DNA of 64,000 nt from Pachyseris speciosa (GCA_016490735.1 JAEMWC010001403.1:1-64000); one strand, 5' to 3'; counted from the stretch's first letter, positions 1 through 11,140 are shown. Program-made: numbers and translations. The notes: generated by a model from the letters alone, not told the origin.

Positions 1-377
1 AAATTCCAACTCTTTCCTGTTCATTTATATCTTTTAATGCCCTTAAATCATCAGCGGTATCTCTGTTTTCAGAAGTCGCCCCTGGTGATTCCACTTGCGT
101 GCATAGAAACTCACGCCCCAGAATATGTTTTTTTTTTTTCAGAATATGGTTTCTGGGAATGTTTTCAACAATTACCCGCGGCCGGTGGCATTCGTTTGTT
201 GTTTGTCGTTGTTGTTTTATGCTGATAGGCAAAGCAATATCATATTTTGCAACAGTGCAACAGGAGAACTCGGGCCAATAGAAATGTCTCTGAAATAACT
301 CTCGTGCCATTTATTTATTTGTTTGTTTCCAAGGACATGAAGTGATTGGAAGTGAATGCTTTGTTATTACTTAACAG
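1..377. other. Window start, no gene recognised
   Basis: AT-rich sequence with a T-run near 127-139. Short open frames here have no recognisable domain. It may be intron upstream of the exon at 378. Confidence 0.4.
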
Positions 378-653
378 GTGCTGAGGACGATACTTCCTAT
401 GACGCGAAACGGCCTGACGCGTACAGCGTTGGAGGTAAATATCCAAATTGCAGCAGTACCTCTTGTAGGACTTGTAGATCACTGTAAATCAACCGCTAAA
501 GAGCTAGAGCCTGAAACGTGCTATACGCTGGGCTATGTACATGTTTGTTTTGACCCAAAAGCAAAAATAACTGTAGCTGATAAGGAACAAAAATGCTGGA
601 ATGCTAAAGACGGGGAGCCATTAATGGGCTCCTGTAAACATATAAACAATTAA
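378..653 (+). CDS. Terminal exon of an unrecognised cysteine-bearing peptide gene (5' exons outside window or unseen)
   Basis: An acceptor AG at 376-377 is followed by a reading frame open from 378 to the TAA at 651-653, and AATAAA follows at 710-715, so a last exon is plausible. The 91-codon frame has five Cys in its C-terminal half (around HC, TC, VC, KC and SC), no hydrophobic segment and many charged residues, as in a small secreted peptide. A second frame from the same acceptor is also open to a TAA near 489; it contains a Lys-Arg pair that could be a propeptide cleavage site and three further Cys. Which frame is real is undecided, and an indel between the frames is possible. I do not recognise the family, and no signal-peptide exon is visible in 1-377. 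Confidence 0.4.
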   Translation: MLRTILPMTRNGLTRTALEVNIQIAAVPLVGLVDHCKSTAKELEPETCYTLGYVHVCFDPKAKITVADKEQKCWNAKDGEPLMGSCKHINN

Positions 654-709
654 TACAGACTAGGTTATCAGTGAGTTCGACCATAAATGATCTCCTGTAT
701 ACAAAAGCC

Positions 710-715
710 AATAAA
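710..715 (+). terminator. Poly(A) signal AATAAA
   Basis: Canonical hexamer 57 nt after the stop codon at 653; supports the exon at 378-653 being terminal. Confidence 0.5.
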
Positions 716-914
716 AACGAAAAACGTATCTTTTATAGCATGGTTAATTTTACTGGTGTGGGAATAGGGCAGATAAGACAAAATTATAACAATCTAAGCT
801 AGAACGATTTGATTTTCGATGAAGCCGTAAACAAGCTGTACCACTCCAAGCTACCTTCACTCTTGCAGCAAATGGTATCATTAGATTTGCTTTGCTAACA
901 GTGCTGAAAAGTTG

Positions 915-3515
915 GCGGAATTCCATGTAAATGATGCAAATGATCCGGTGCTTGTGAGTTTCTGGATTTGCTTGTATCTATGGGGTTAAAGCAGCATGTG
1001 AAGGGTTCGACACATGAGGGCGGCCACACCCTGGATTTGATAATCACCAGGGAACATGATGACGTCATCAAGAGTGTGCCGGTCATTGACCGGTTCATAT
1101 CTGACCATGCGGCAGTACTTTGTCCCTTGAACTCTGTAAAACCGCCAGCTGTCGCGAAGAAGATCAAATACAGACAGCTGAAGGCTATTGACATCGATGC
1201 ACTGCGAGCTGATCTCAGGGATTCTGATCTGTGTACCAAGGAATTCACAGATGTGGATGAAATGCCAGCTGCTACAACTCCACTCTCCAGGCCATTCTTA
1301 ATAAACATGCACCTCTGAAAACTAAGACTGTCGTCAACAGGAAGCGTGTTCCCTGGTTTAACAGTCCGATGAAGGCTGCCATACGGGCTAGACGAAAGGC
1401 TGAGAGGACCTGGCGCAAGTCTAAATCTGCCCATGACCTTGGTGTTTTCAAGGTAAAGAAAAACCGCGCAACATTCATCATGAATCAAGCTCGTTGTGAA
1501 TATTACACCAGTCACATTCAGGAAAACAGCTCTAACCAGAGGAAGCTATTCCAGTCTACTAAGGCCTTGCTGTGTGATGCTAAGGACAATTGGCAATTTC
1601 TTTGTACAGAAGATTGAGCGAATAAATACTTCTCTAGCTGACCTGTCAGCACAGTCTCAACCGCCTCCTCACGTAGACGAGCCTCCTCACGTAGACGAGC
1701 ATAGCGTATGTGCCCATGGACGGTTCACCAGCTTCAAGTCTCTGACACAAGATCAAGTGCGCATGCTCATTGACAAGGCGCCTAAAATATCATGTCAGCT
1801 CGATCCGGTCCCAACCTCGATTGTTGTTCAGTCGCTGGACATTTTGCTGCCAGTCATAACCAAGTTGGTTAATCTTTCTTTTGAGACCGGCCAGTTTGCT
1901 GGGACCTGGAAAGAGGCGCTTGTCTTGCCTTCTCTTAAGAAGCCTAACTTGGACATTGCCTATAAGAATTTCCGTCCAGTGAGCAATCTCGCCTATATAT
2001 CCAAGCTCTCAGAAAGGGCGTGTGTCCATCAGTTCACTGAACATCTGACAGTCACCGAGCGCCAGTCCCTGCTGCAATCTGCGTACAAGCCTCTACACAG
2101 CACGGAAACAGCTTTACTCAAAGTAAAGAATGACATCCTGATGTCAATGAATCAGCAACATGTCACCCTGCTAGTTTTATTGGATTTAAGTGCAGCATTT
2201 GATACGATACATCATGATAAGCTGATTCAGCGTCTTGAGTCTGACTGCGGTGTAGCGGGCAATGCACTTTCTTGGTTCAAGTCGTATTTATCTGACCGGT
2301 TCCGGCGAGTGTCTATGAATGGTGGTCTTTCCAAGAAGTTCCCCCTGTGTCAAGGCGTCCTCAGGGATCTTGCTTAGGCCCGCTGCTCTTCATCATATAT
2401 ACGCGCAAGCTATTGACATCGTGGAGCGTCATCTGCCACAAGTTCATTGCTATGCTGATGATACGCAGCTGTACGTTTCCTTCCGCCCAAACCAATCTGC
2501 GGATGCGGACGCTGCTCTAAAGTCTATGACTGACTGCATCAGTGATGTCAGGAGCTGGATGATATCAGACAATCTAATGTTAAATGATGACAAAACAGAG
2601 TTCTGATACTAGGTACAAGGCAGCAGCTAGCCAAAGTTAATATTGATAATATTAAGGTGGGCTCTGCTAAAGTGAGTCCTGTTTCGGCAGTTAGAAACCT
2701 TGGATCATGGTTCGATTCACAGCTCACTATGTCTAGTCATATTAGTAAGCTTTGTTCTGTTGCATTTTACCACCTGTGTAATATTCGACGCATACGCAAG
2801 TATTTATCTCAAGAAACTGCGGGACGCTAGTCCATGCATTCATAACGTCCCGCATCGATTATTGCAATAGCCTATTGTACGGGCTACCAAGCAACCAGCT
2901 TGCGGAAATTCAGAGAGTTCTGAATGCTTCTGCCAGGCTAGTACGTAATGCGCCAAGGTTTGTCATATTACACCTGTAATGCGCGATTTGCATTGGTTGC
3001 CTATCAGGGCACGCATCAACTTCAAGGTACTTCTTCTCACGTTTAAGGCGTTACACGGCCTTGTGCCTCAGTATCTACAGTCCTTAATAAGTGCCAAGAC
3101 ATCACGCTATAATCTTAGGGTTCTAATACTCTACTCCTAACTATGCCATCAGTGAAATCTAAGGCTACGCTAGGAGATCGGGCATTCGCCATCGCAGCGC
3201 GTCATTATGGAATTCTCTTCCTAGTGAGCTTCGCTCAATCACATGTTTAACTAGTTTTAAAGCGCATCTTAAGACCTTCCTTTTTAGACATGCATATACT
3301 TGATAGCGCTAATTATTTATCAATTAGTTTCACCATTTTACCATTAGTTTTACCATTTGTTAATTAGTTTTAGTTATATATGTTTTAACTTAGTAGTCCT
3401 GGCCATATTTTTAGTTTTACATCTATTAGTTTTTGTACTTATCTTAAGAATGCGCATCTGATCATTCTTATGTAAAGATGCGCACTAGAAGTGCATAAAT
3501 TATTATTATTATAAT
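915..3515 (+). mobile_element. CR1/L2-like LINE N1, 5'-truncated and frame-broken
   Basis: Fragments line up with the fuller copy N2 at 54.7-58.2 kb. Around 968-1318 is the end of an EEP-type endonuclease with SDHAAV. From 1496 to 2377 comes the linker and front of a reverse transcriptase, with [10 protein letters not shown] near 2176. From 2319 to 2606 is the palm with YADD near 2452. The frames are split by indels and stops (one early stop at 1318, another near 2377), so no protein can be made. The element ends in an 8-bp stem-loop (3452-3483) and a TTA repeat tail (about 3499-3513). The 5' end is lost inside the endonuclease domain. CR1/L2 placement is inferred from motif style. Confidence 0.8.
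3452..3483 (+). other. 3' terminal stem-loop of LINE N1
   Basis: GCGCATCT at 3452-3459 pairs with AGATGCGC at 3476-3483 around a 16-nt loop, just before the TTA tail. N2 has the same hairpin with one base pair changed on both sides. Confidence 0.6.
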
Positions 3516-3846
3516 TCATGTCAGGTATTTATACAATACCATAAAAGCTAGCATCAGAATATGTATATTAAACAAAAGTAGAATATTTCAGGGTAATATT
3601 CCACTCAAAAGCATTGCATAACTAGTGGATACATTAATATTTTTTTTATAAGCAGGCCTCCAAATACGCGTTTCGATTCGAGCGCCGGCTATTACTGAGT
3701 AATTCAGTATGTTTTGCAAAATTACATAGTTGATAATTAATTAATGTAAAATAAGATATACCGCCACATAAAGGATGTATCACACCAGGGAAACTGTATT
3801 GCGCATTGATATTTTATCAAATGCAGATTTTAGTGAACAAAAATTT
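3516..3846. other. Diverged 5' flank shared with ShK-like copy 2
   Basis: No gene. From about 3690 the sequence is recognisably homologous to the flank starting near 20393, upstream of ShK-like copy 2. Confidence 0.45.
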
Positions 3847-3974
3847 GAATTCAAATGAAGAATGATCCTCGCAGTTGTGAACGCAATTTGTGCAACTGCG
3901 AATAGAAGCCTGAAAAAAATTCAGGACTTCAACGGGGTTTGAATCCGTGACCTCGCGATTACCGGTGCGATGCC

Positions 3975-4012
<38 letters not shown>

Positions 4013-4101
4013 AGGTCAATTGTGGGTTCATATGTTCCCGTGAAAGAAATGGGTGTGAATGATATATGAAATGAATCATATATGAACTGCGGAAATGAAA
4101 T
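3847..4101 (-). mobile_element. tRNA-derived SINE, copy 1
   Basis: On the minus strand a tRNA-like head (about 3928-3997) has a D-arm A-box (GCTCAGTTGGTTAG), a B-box region and an acceptor-like stem GGCTTCA/TGAAGTC with one G-U pair. The T-stem has an A-C mismatch, and the anticodon arm has an extra base and no U33, so it is unlikely to work as a tRNA. The body carries the CCGCAGTTCATATATGATTC block found in the adjacent copies. Confidence 0.6.
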
Positions 4102-4218
4102 CAAATGAAGAATGATCCTCGCAGTTGTGAACGCAATTTATGCAATTGCGAAAAGAAGCCTGAAAAAAATTCAGGACTTCAACGGGGTTTGAACCCGTGA
4201 CCTCGCGAACCGGTGTGC
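4102..4218 (-). mobile_element. tRNA-derived SINE, copy 2, truncated in the anticodon arm
   Basis: Same family and orientation as 3847-4101. It is cut at about 4215, where the tRNA head meets an oppositely oriented copy. The T-arm here pairs perfectly (ACGGG/CCCGT), unlike copy 1. Confidence 0.55.
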
Positions 4219-4353
4219 AATTGCATAAATTGCGTTCACAACTGCGAGGATCATTCGTCATTTGATTTCATTTCCGCAGTTCATATATGATTCATGTCAT
4301 ATATCATTCACACTCATTTCTTTCACGGGAACATATGAACCCACAATTGACCT

Positions 4354-4394
<41 letters not shown>

Positions 4395-4530
4395 ATCGCC
4401 CGTTGAAGTCCTGAATTTTTTTTCAGGCTTCATTTCACAATTGCATAAATTGTGTTGACAACTGCGAGGATCATTCTTAATTTGATTTCATTTCCGCAGT
4501 TCATATATGATTCATTTCATATATCATTCA
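4219..4530 (+). mobile_element. tRNA-derived SINE copies, inverted relative to the two before
   Basis: Reads the same unit on the plus strand: body block, A-box head at about 4369, then a second body block. The head jumps from the anticodon arm to the acceptor 3' side, losing the B-box by an internal deletion near 4400. Confidence 0.55.
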
Positions 4531-4661
4531 CAAAAATATGTCATTTGAACTTCTAAGTCGAAAGTTAAATTGCACCTTTCTCTTCGTTCGTTTGGTGTAG
4601 GATTTTACTGACATATTTTGCACTGCAAGCAGTTTTGCTGTTTCGTGCAGCGAAGTTGTAT

Positions 4662-4800
4662 TATTGTCTTAAGGTGCCCAGTATTAATAAGCTTTCAGCT
4701 TCTACTGGGTTCCCTCGTTACATCTCTGTTATTTTTGTGACTGCTTTGTATCTACTGTAACGTTTTTATGTAGCCAAATTAATAAATACAAATAAATAAA
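4662..4800 (+). mobile_element. 3' end of a LINE inserted upstream of ShK-like copy 1
   Basis: Absent at the matching position of copy 2 (about 20655). It ends in an AATAAATA repeat tail. A similar sequence (AAGCTTATTAACTTTGGG) lies inverted near 38765. Confidence 0.4.
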
Positions 4801-5045
4801 TAAATTGTCACGACAACAGCACGCAAGAGTGCTTTGAATCCGAGACACACTCACATCTTCTACTCTTTCATTATCAATGATCTTGTGGTGAAGCTTTGAC
4901 CCAAATTGCTAAACCCATGATAGGAAAACAACTTGTATTGGTTGGTGTAAGCAAGTTGTGGCGGTATTGCAGTGACAACAAAAACCGTTAGGTAATAAAA
5001 AGCGTTTCGGATAATCCATATATACTTACACCCAGCAAGGTAGGA

Positions 5046-5137
5046 TTTTTGTGTAACTTTCAGTGTAAGCCGTATCTGAGGGTCAAAACGAGGTCTTTCT
5101 TAACACAACGATGGCGTCCAACTTAATAAAATATTGA
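5046..5137 (+). pseudogene. ShK-like copy 1: 5'UTR with signal-peptide exon lost
   Basis: The 5'UTR up to ATGGC at 5111-5115 matches the leader of copy 2 (20870-20934). Homology stops immediately after the start codon and this frame ends at the TGA at 5135-5137. The hydrophobic signal sequence is missing, so copy 1 has no visible secretion signal here. Confidence 0.55.
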
Positions 5138-5741
5138 CTGTAAGATCTTCTCTATTTGAAACTTCTCCGGAGTATGCACCGGACCTTATCCCTACTAGAG
5201 GTTTGCATCTAATTCGGCGCTTGGAACCAAGTTGCTTTGGCCTGACATAGACGTCTAGCTAGAGCCCTGAACCTTATATATTGATTTAACACTGTTTCAG
5301 AATCTTCTGGAGTAGGTTTAGAGGAAAAAACCCAGTGGAACACGTTCTTAATCGTCAGATACTACCACTGCTAATCTTGGAACAATTTGCTAGAGGCTCT
5401 GAAAAAATTTGGAAATTTCCTAGTCGGATACACCAAATTACCCTTACCATATATATCTCCGATATTTATACCATGCCATAAAAAATACAGCCAATCAGAT
5501 TGCAGGAAAGCCGTTGTAAATTTGTCAGTATTCAACCGAACCTTCCCATCGATCAGTGCAATTCAACTGTATCGCACCCAACTTTCAATTTCCCATCGTG
5601 CGCTGAGTTTGTTTTTAGCGCCTGAAAATTAGTACGAATTTTGCAACCGTTTGACTATATTAACTTTGCTTGACATTAATATTTTATCATTTGTAATTAG
5701 ATAATAAATTATAATTAATAAAAATTTTGAAAAAAGTTTAA
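5138..5741. other. Remnant introns of ShK-like copy 1
   Basis: Patches match copy 2 introns: about 5300-5318 with 22320-22338, and 5400-5470 with 23436-23490. The small second exon that should lie between these patches is absent. Confidence 0.4.
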
Positions 5742-7140
5742 AAATGCTGTCAAGACGGTGAGGGTAAAAGGAGGAATGAGTTTGCGGCATGGCATGTGGC
5801 ATGACTTGCAGAATCGCATAATTATGCGGAATGTAACGTATGCAAAATGGCGCGAAGAAATTAATTCAGCTCAAAGAGTTAATTATTTGCAGCATATTTG
5901 GGAAGCTATGCACGAAAGCATCGTTCGGCTGCGAGACGAGCGAGCTTTTGCCATCTTATCAATTTCACAGAGTAGGTCAAACTCTTTTTGCAGTTTTGAA
6001 ATGGATTAAATAAAATTTTATTCTTCCGGAGTCGATTGTAAGCGATTTAGGAACGGAGTGTCGCAGAGGCGTATTATGGTTTTCAGAGTTTTACAAGAGT
6101 CTCAAATCGGTCGAGCTGCTTTTGTTGTTTTTGATATGAATAACTGAACTCTCGAAGATCAAGCGACAAATTCAGTAACGAGGAAAATATATAACGAACT
6201 GACTAATCCTATAAACCAAACTCAAGACAAATCACTTCAAGCGGGTTCATTTGTAAAACATTTATATCCAGTCTATCAAAGCACAAGTCCCGTGTAGAGC
6301 AGTGCTCTACACTGAAAAATTTCTCGGTCAAATCCAATTTGTTTTCAACATTTTGTTGTCACCGAGATCAGCAACTAGCTTACGATTATTCACTGTGTTA
6401 GGCTGGCAGACGCGATTAATAATCGCGAGCTCCAATACGCAAGATCAAGATTATTAACCGTAAAATTATTATCTAGAGAAGAGGCTAGTTGTTGATCTCG
6501 GTGACAATAAAGTGTTGAAAACAAATTGGATTTGACCGAGAAATTTTATAACATCTGGTACCTAGGGTACTCGATCTTCGATGAGGCGACTCATGAATGC
6601 GATCACTGAGTTCAGTTATTCATATCATAACAAATTAGCAGCGCGACCGATGTGAGACTCTTGTAAAACTCTGAAAACCAAAATTAGCCTCTACGAGGCT
6701 CCGTTAAGTTCCTAAATCTCTTACAATCGGTCCTGGAAAAATAAAATTGTATTTAATCCATTTCAAAACTGTCAAAAGAATTTGACCTACACTGTGAAAT
6801 TGACACAATGACAAAAGCTCTCGTGTCTCGCAGCCGCGAACAATTCGCACAAATACACTGCAAATATCATTCCCAAACAGACTAATCTTATGAAAGCAAT
6901 CACCTCAAGAGTTCATAACAAAGCAAGCCCGGTGAAGAGTAGTTGTGACCGAGATCGACAGCTAGCTTGCGATTATTCTCTGTGTTAGGCTGTAGAATAA
7001 TTAACTCTTTCAGCTGAATTAATTTTTTCGCGCCATTCTGCATACATTACATACCGCATAATTATGTGATTCCGCAAGTCATGCCACATGGCATTCCGCA
7101 AACTCATTCCTCCTTTTACCCTCACCGGCGAGCCAAGCGA
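5742..7140. repeat. Large imperfect palindrome P1
   Basis: The arm from 5742 is repeated inverted to about 7130. For example, the block with GGAGGAATGAGTTTGCGG (5771) returns inverted at 7094-7119, and the block at 5990-6120 returns at 6650-6780. The centre near 6440 holds an inner inverted pair containing CGAGATCA-type blocks. No transposase is recognised. Small open frames (e.g. 5758-6009) come from the repeat. Confidence 0.65.
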
Positions 7141-8750
7141 GCTTTTGCCATCTTGTCAATTTCACAGTGTAGGTCAAACTCTTTGACAGTTTTGAAATGG
7201 ATTAAATAAAATTTTATTTTTCCGGAGTCGATTGTAAGAGATTTAGGAACGGAGCCTCGTAGAGGCTTATTCAAGTTATGGTTTTCAGAGTTTTACAAGA
7301 GTCTCACATCGGTCGCGCTGCTAATTTGTTGTCATCAGGGGCATCCAACGAAAAGTTTCGGTAGATATCTGTTCGGTAGAGGGTAATTCGCCTTGAGTTT
7401 TCGGCGTCGATTAAAGAGTGCACTCGGATTTTCGTAACTAAAACGTGGCCTAAAAGATTCACAATTGGGAAATCGTAGCCCCTGAAGTCTTCGGAAAGGT
7501 CGTAATTGCTGTTTTTGAGAGTCTAAAACGTCAGCTACAATTTTCGGAAAGAAAATAGTTCCCTAGAAAGTTCGTGGAAAGTTCATTTCAGCTTGCAAAG
7601 CAGCCAGCAAAGGAAGATTTTGTTCCCTAACATTTTCGGACAATTAAAATTTCAGCTAGGGAATCCGAACAGATCAGCTTCTTCTATTTTATCACTTCAA
7701 ACAGACTTCAAACACCATAAGACACTTAAAAATGCCTTTCTACAACTTTTGGTTGACTTGGCTCGTTGGGTGCCCCTGTGTTATGACATGAATAACTGAA
7801 CTCAGAGCTCGCGTTCAAGGGTCGCCTCATCGAAGATCGAGTAGCCTAGGTACCAGATGTTATAAAATTTCTTGGTCAAATCCAATTTGTTTTCAGCAAA
7901 TTGCTGTTACCGAGATCAACAACTAGCCCCTTCTCTAGATAACAATTTTACGGTTAATAATCTTGATCTTGCCAGCCTAACACAGTGAATAATCGTAAGC
8001 TAGTTGCTGATCTCGGTGACAACAAAATGTTGAAAACAAATTGGATTTGACCGAGAAATTTTTCAGTGTAGAGCATTGCTCTACACGGGACTTGTGCTTT
8101 GATAGACTTGATATAAATATTTTACAAATGAACCCGCTTGAAGTGATTTGTCTTGAGTTTGCGTTTATAGGATTGGTCAGTTCGCAACCTCGTTTTTCGC
8201 TCGGTCTTCGAGAGTTCAGTTATTCATATCATAACAACAAAAGCAGCTTGACCGAATCGATTTGAGACTCTTGTAAAACTCTGAAAACAATAATAAACCT
8301 CTGCGAGACTCCGTTCCTAAATCGCTTACAATCGACTCCGGAAAAATAAAATTTTATTTAATCCATTTCAAAACTGCCAAAAGAGTTGAAATTGACAAGA
8401 TGGCAAAAGCTCGCTCGTCTCGCAGCCGAACGATTCTTTCGTGCATAGCTTCACAAATATGCTGCAAATATCATTCGCGAACAGGCTAATCCCATGAAAG
8501 CAAAACTCAAGGCAAATTTAATCACCTCATGAGTTCATAAGTGTAATGTTTATACGAAAGCAAGCCCGGTGGAGAGTAGTTGTGACCGAAATCGGCAGCT
8601 ACATAGCTTGCGTTTGGCTGTTGAATAATTAACTTCTTCAGTTGAATTAATTATTTTGCGCCATTTTGCATACATTACATTCCGCAAGTCATGCCACATG
8701 CCATTCCGTAAACTCATTCCTCCTTTTACCCTCACCACTGTCAAGAGCGT
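7130..8750. repeat. Second palindrome P2 of the same family
   Basis: Blocks 7130-7330 and 7800-8750 are inverted copies of each other and of P1, so four related arms alternate in orientation between 5742 and 8750. A CAGGGGC-ended element interrupts it at 7336-7778. Confidence 0.65.
7336..7778. mobile_element. hAT-like non-autonomous element with CAGGGGC termini
   Basis: The 16-bp terminal inverted repeat CAGGGGC-A-T/C-CCAACGA has one mismatch. The 8-bp flanks (tgttgtca and tgttatga) are only 6/8 alike, so target duplication is tentative. The interior has no transposase; motifs such as TTTCGG and AAAGTTC recur. Confidence 0.5.
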
Positions 8751-8949
8751 GGACATAGGAAGCCATTTCAAAACCATTCAAGTCTGCGCGTATCTCTCGT
8801 TGATTATGCTGGCCTTGCTCGTGAGATATTCCACGGTATACCACTCCAAAGCGTTGCATAACTAATATAAATCTATATTATGAAAGGTGTTCGCCATCGT
8901 GGTTTCAAATGATAGCTGAGTTAATCTTTTGTCTCACGATTGCGTCACA

Positions 8950-9000
8950 AAGATGTAGATCGCGACGTTTCAACCGCTATACTGCTGGTCTTCATCAGGC
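8950..9000 (-). ncRNA. Hammerhead-ribozyme-like motif (HHR-1) in a Penelope-like remnant
   Basis: On the minus strand a CTGATGA core box (8998-8992) is followed by a short stem ACC/GGT and then GAAAC (8971-8967) and GTC. This is the hammerhead order of conserved boxes. Hammerheads are known in terminal regions of Penelope-like elements. Stem lengths were judged by eye. Confidence 0.45.
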
Positions 9001-9183
9001 CATAGTGTCGACTGGCATGCTGTTCTCTGATTGGCTACGCTACTCGCTATCTATTCTGTGATAGATAGTGAGTAGCGGTATTCTACAAAATGACAGCCGC
9101 TTCTTTGCGTTTTCGAAGTGTCTGTGAGGAGGATTTAGATAATTTACATGTTTAGTTTTGAACGAATAGAAGATTTATACTAA

Positions 9184-9289
9184 AACAATTAGATTATTCG
9201 CTCTCGATTTCTATGCGTGATAGCTGATGAGGGCGCAGCCCGAATCAGCTATCACGTAATAGAAATCTCGCGCTCATAATCTAATTGTT
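9184..9289. repeat. 106-bp hairpin element
   Basis: AACAATTAGATTAT at 9184 returns inverted at the right end, and most of the arms pair (about 45 bp each). Likely a foldback MITE. Confidence 0.55.
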
Positions 9290-9530
9290 AAATTGGTGAC
9301 TTCATCATCGTCATCATCATCATTTTATTTCAATACTTTCAAAATACAATTTAGAGAAATACACAACCCGCACGTAGCAAAGCTAGTCGAGGCAGGTTGT
9401 GTAACTTACAATCAAATTTAGCAAAACAGATTATTAATAAAGTAAAGTAGATAGATAAATAAATAAGGAAATAAAAATAGATACATAGAAATTCTTCATC
9501 TACGCCATTTGCTTTGTTTGTCTTTTTTCT
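9290..9530 (-). mobile_element. Probable 3' tail of a LINE, inverted
   Basis: A TCATCATC run near 9302-9325, followed by AT-rich low-complexity sequence, resembles a minus-strand LINE 3' end. Weak call. Confidence 0.25.
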
Positions 9531-9567
9531 TTTTTCTTTTACTCTAATGGTGTGTTTATTTCTTCAG

Positions 9568-9695
9568 ATTGCGTAAATATAGCAAGTAAAACGTTTTGCG
9601 ACAGATTTCGGACGTTTTGCAGTAACAAAAAAAATAGGAAGTTTATGAATGAAAACTGCAACTTTTCCTGTGGCTGCCAGGCAAGAGAGCCTTGA
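9568..9695 (+). CDS. ShK-like cysteine-rich domain exon (copy 1), coding part
   Basis: Acceptor TTCAG at 9563-9567; the CDS runs to TGA at 9693-9695 and the exon to a GTGAGT donor at 9703. It encodes 42 residues with six Cys spaced C-x8-C-x6-C-x12-C-x3-C-x-C, ending SCGC plus five residues. The two aromatic-rich spacers and the final cysteine cluster fit ShKT domains, which act as secreted K+-channel blockers or as modules in secreted proteins. The last spacing is one residue rather than the usual two. The domain looks intact, but the signal exon and small middle exon expected upstream are missing, so the gene may be dead or use unseen exons. Confidence 0.6.
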
Positions 9696-9894
9696 ATGCA
9701 AGGTGAGTAAGTGGATTGTTTTATCCATTTAAACAATTTTAATGATAAGTTATCAACTTATTTATTTACTTCGTCTCCTACCGAGACTTGAGGATAATTC
9801 CTCTGTTCGTCTATTTATCTCTCCATCCACCAGTTCCTTCTCTCCAACCCAATCATTCATCGATTGAGCTGACTGATGCTCTCATTTATTGCAG

Positions 9895-9977
9895 AAAGAG
9901 TGTAGAACCGTTTGGAACCAGATGGGCTACCAGACGACCAGAAATTCATTTGATTTCTTGTAATCTGAATAAATAAA
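9895..9977 (+). other. 3'UTR exon of ShK-like copy 1 with poly(A) signals
   Basis: Acceptor TTGCAG ends at 9894. Overlapping AATAAA signals lie at 9968-9973 and 9972-9977. The segment with GGCTACCAGACGACCA is shared with copy 2. Confidence 0.5.
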
Positions 9978-10111
9978 GGGAAGCTAAATCAATGTATTGG
10001 AGGCAGTTTTCTTCAAACGTGTACCCTCTATCCAAATTACTGACCTATTTTCCCAAGCAGAGGCAGGTACAATTGTGCATCCTTACTAACCTGCAACCCG
10101 GACAAGTACGG

Positions 10112-10272
10112 GGTGCATATGCTGTGGTTCAGTTTTATCCTTGGCTTACGTTTTTTCTCCCTTTGTTTTAACTAATTATCATACATTATCATACATTACC
10201 GTACCCCAAAACAATGGAAGAAAAACTTAAAACCAAGGATAAAATTGAACGACAACACATACCTTGCCTGGT
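10112..10272. mobile_element. MITE copy (TTCAATTTTATCCTTGG family), copy 1
   Basis: TTCAGTTTTATCCTTGG near 10129 is mirrored by CCAAGGATAAAATTGAAC near 10233. Two relatives lie at 35265-35362 and 42040-42130. Confidence 0.55.
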
Positions 10273-10916
10273 TTAAGGGATTTGACTAGGTCAGTACATA
10301 AAAGGCAGTTACAACACATTGGCGCTAAATTGTAGGAAATAAGTACTAGATTTCAAATTTTGTTTTAAAACGTGGAAAAAACATTTAAGAGTAGTTATCT
10401 GTAAAAACCACCTTTAGCCATGCAAGATGGAAAAATCGAAATCCCTCAAACTTTGTCACAATAAAGGCCTTACGAAACTATGTTTCAGCTCTTTGGGATT
10501 TATTTATTTCTGCCGAGGCAACATTTTAATTTTTATCCACGCATGCGCTTTCAGACATGCAAAAAATGCTATACCTATTTTGGTGTCGTGTACATAAATT
10601 AAAACAAGCCGTCTGTCAATTCATATTTATTCGATTGAAGGAACCTTCCCTCATACTCTGTTGTCGCCAGAACACGAATATATTGAAACAGCAATTTTTG
10701 CTAATTTTTCAAAATATTGTTGCAAATAGGAATTTTCAAAGGTGTCGAAATTAGCCAACTTTGCGGGCAAAAATCACTACTTGGTACATGGCTTTCGAAC
10801 TTAATGTGCCGTTGTTATAAAACAGCAATGTTTCCTCTATTAGTATATGTAATAAAATTTGGGGGCGATTCAAATGGTAACGTTACACAAACAAAAACAG
10901 TTACGCGGCATGAGCG
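10273..10916. other. No gene recognised
   Basis: AT-rich. About 10335-10395 resembles 32972-33032 (both have CTAGATTTCAAATTTTG), so at least part is a dispersed repeat. Confidence 0.35.
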
Positions 10917-10984
10917 AATTTTAGGAGTCGAGCCATTAACAATCGTTTCCCTGCCGCCAAGGAAAATCAGTCTGCACTAGATTC

Positions 10985-11140
10985 TGTAGTGTCTTTAGAA
11001 CCCAGATCCCCTCGTTAGGGCAAGAACGCCTGACTATTGTAACGAGAGAGCACGAGATACAATGGTGGATTAAATTATCACACTGTCTGGTTTAATCCGG
11101 TGGAATCCGTCTTTGTGTCAGACTAACTCGGTCCACAACA
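10985..11140 (+). repeat. 5' LTR of gypsy 1 (156 bp)
   Basis: Matches the 3' LTR except for two substitutions and a 57-bp segment absent from the 3' LTR. Confidence 0.85.

Noticed and set aside
61..140. Possible exon after the TTTTCAG near 80
   Set aside because: The following frame soon runs into a T-run and shows no link to the exon at 378.
895..1515. 206-codon minus-strand open frame
   Set aside because: It is the antisense of the LINE N1 endonuclease/linker region, which shows conserved motifs on the plus strand.
3928..4000. Functional tRNA gene
   Set aside because: The anticodon arm has an extra base and lacks U33, and the T-stem has a mismatch. It sits in a repeated SINE unit.
5758..6009. 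83-codon open frame in palindrome P1
   Set aside because: Repeated inverted at 8550-8777 with other frames; no codon conservation.
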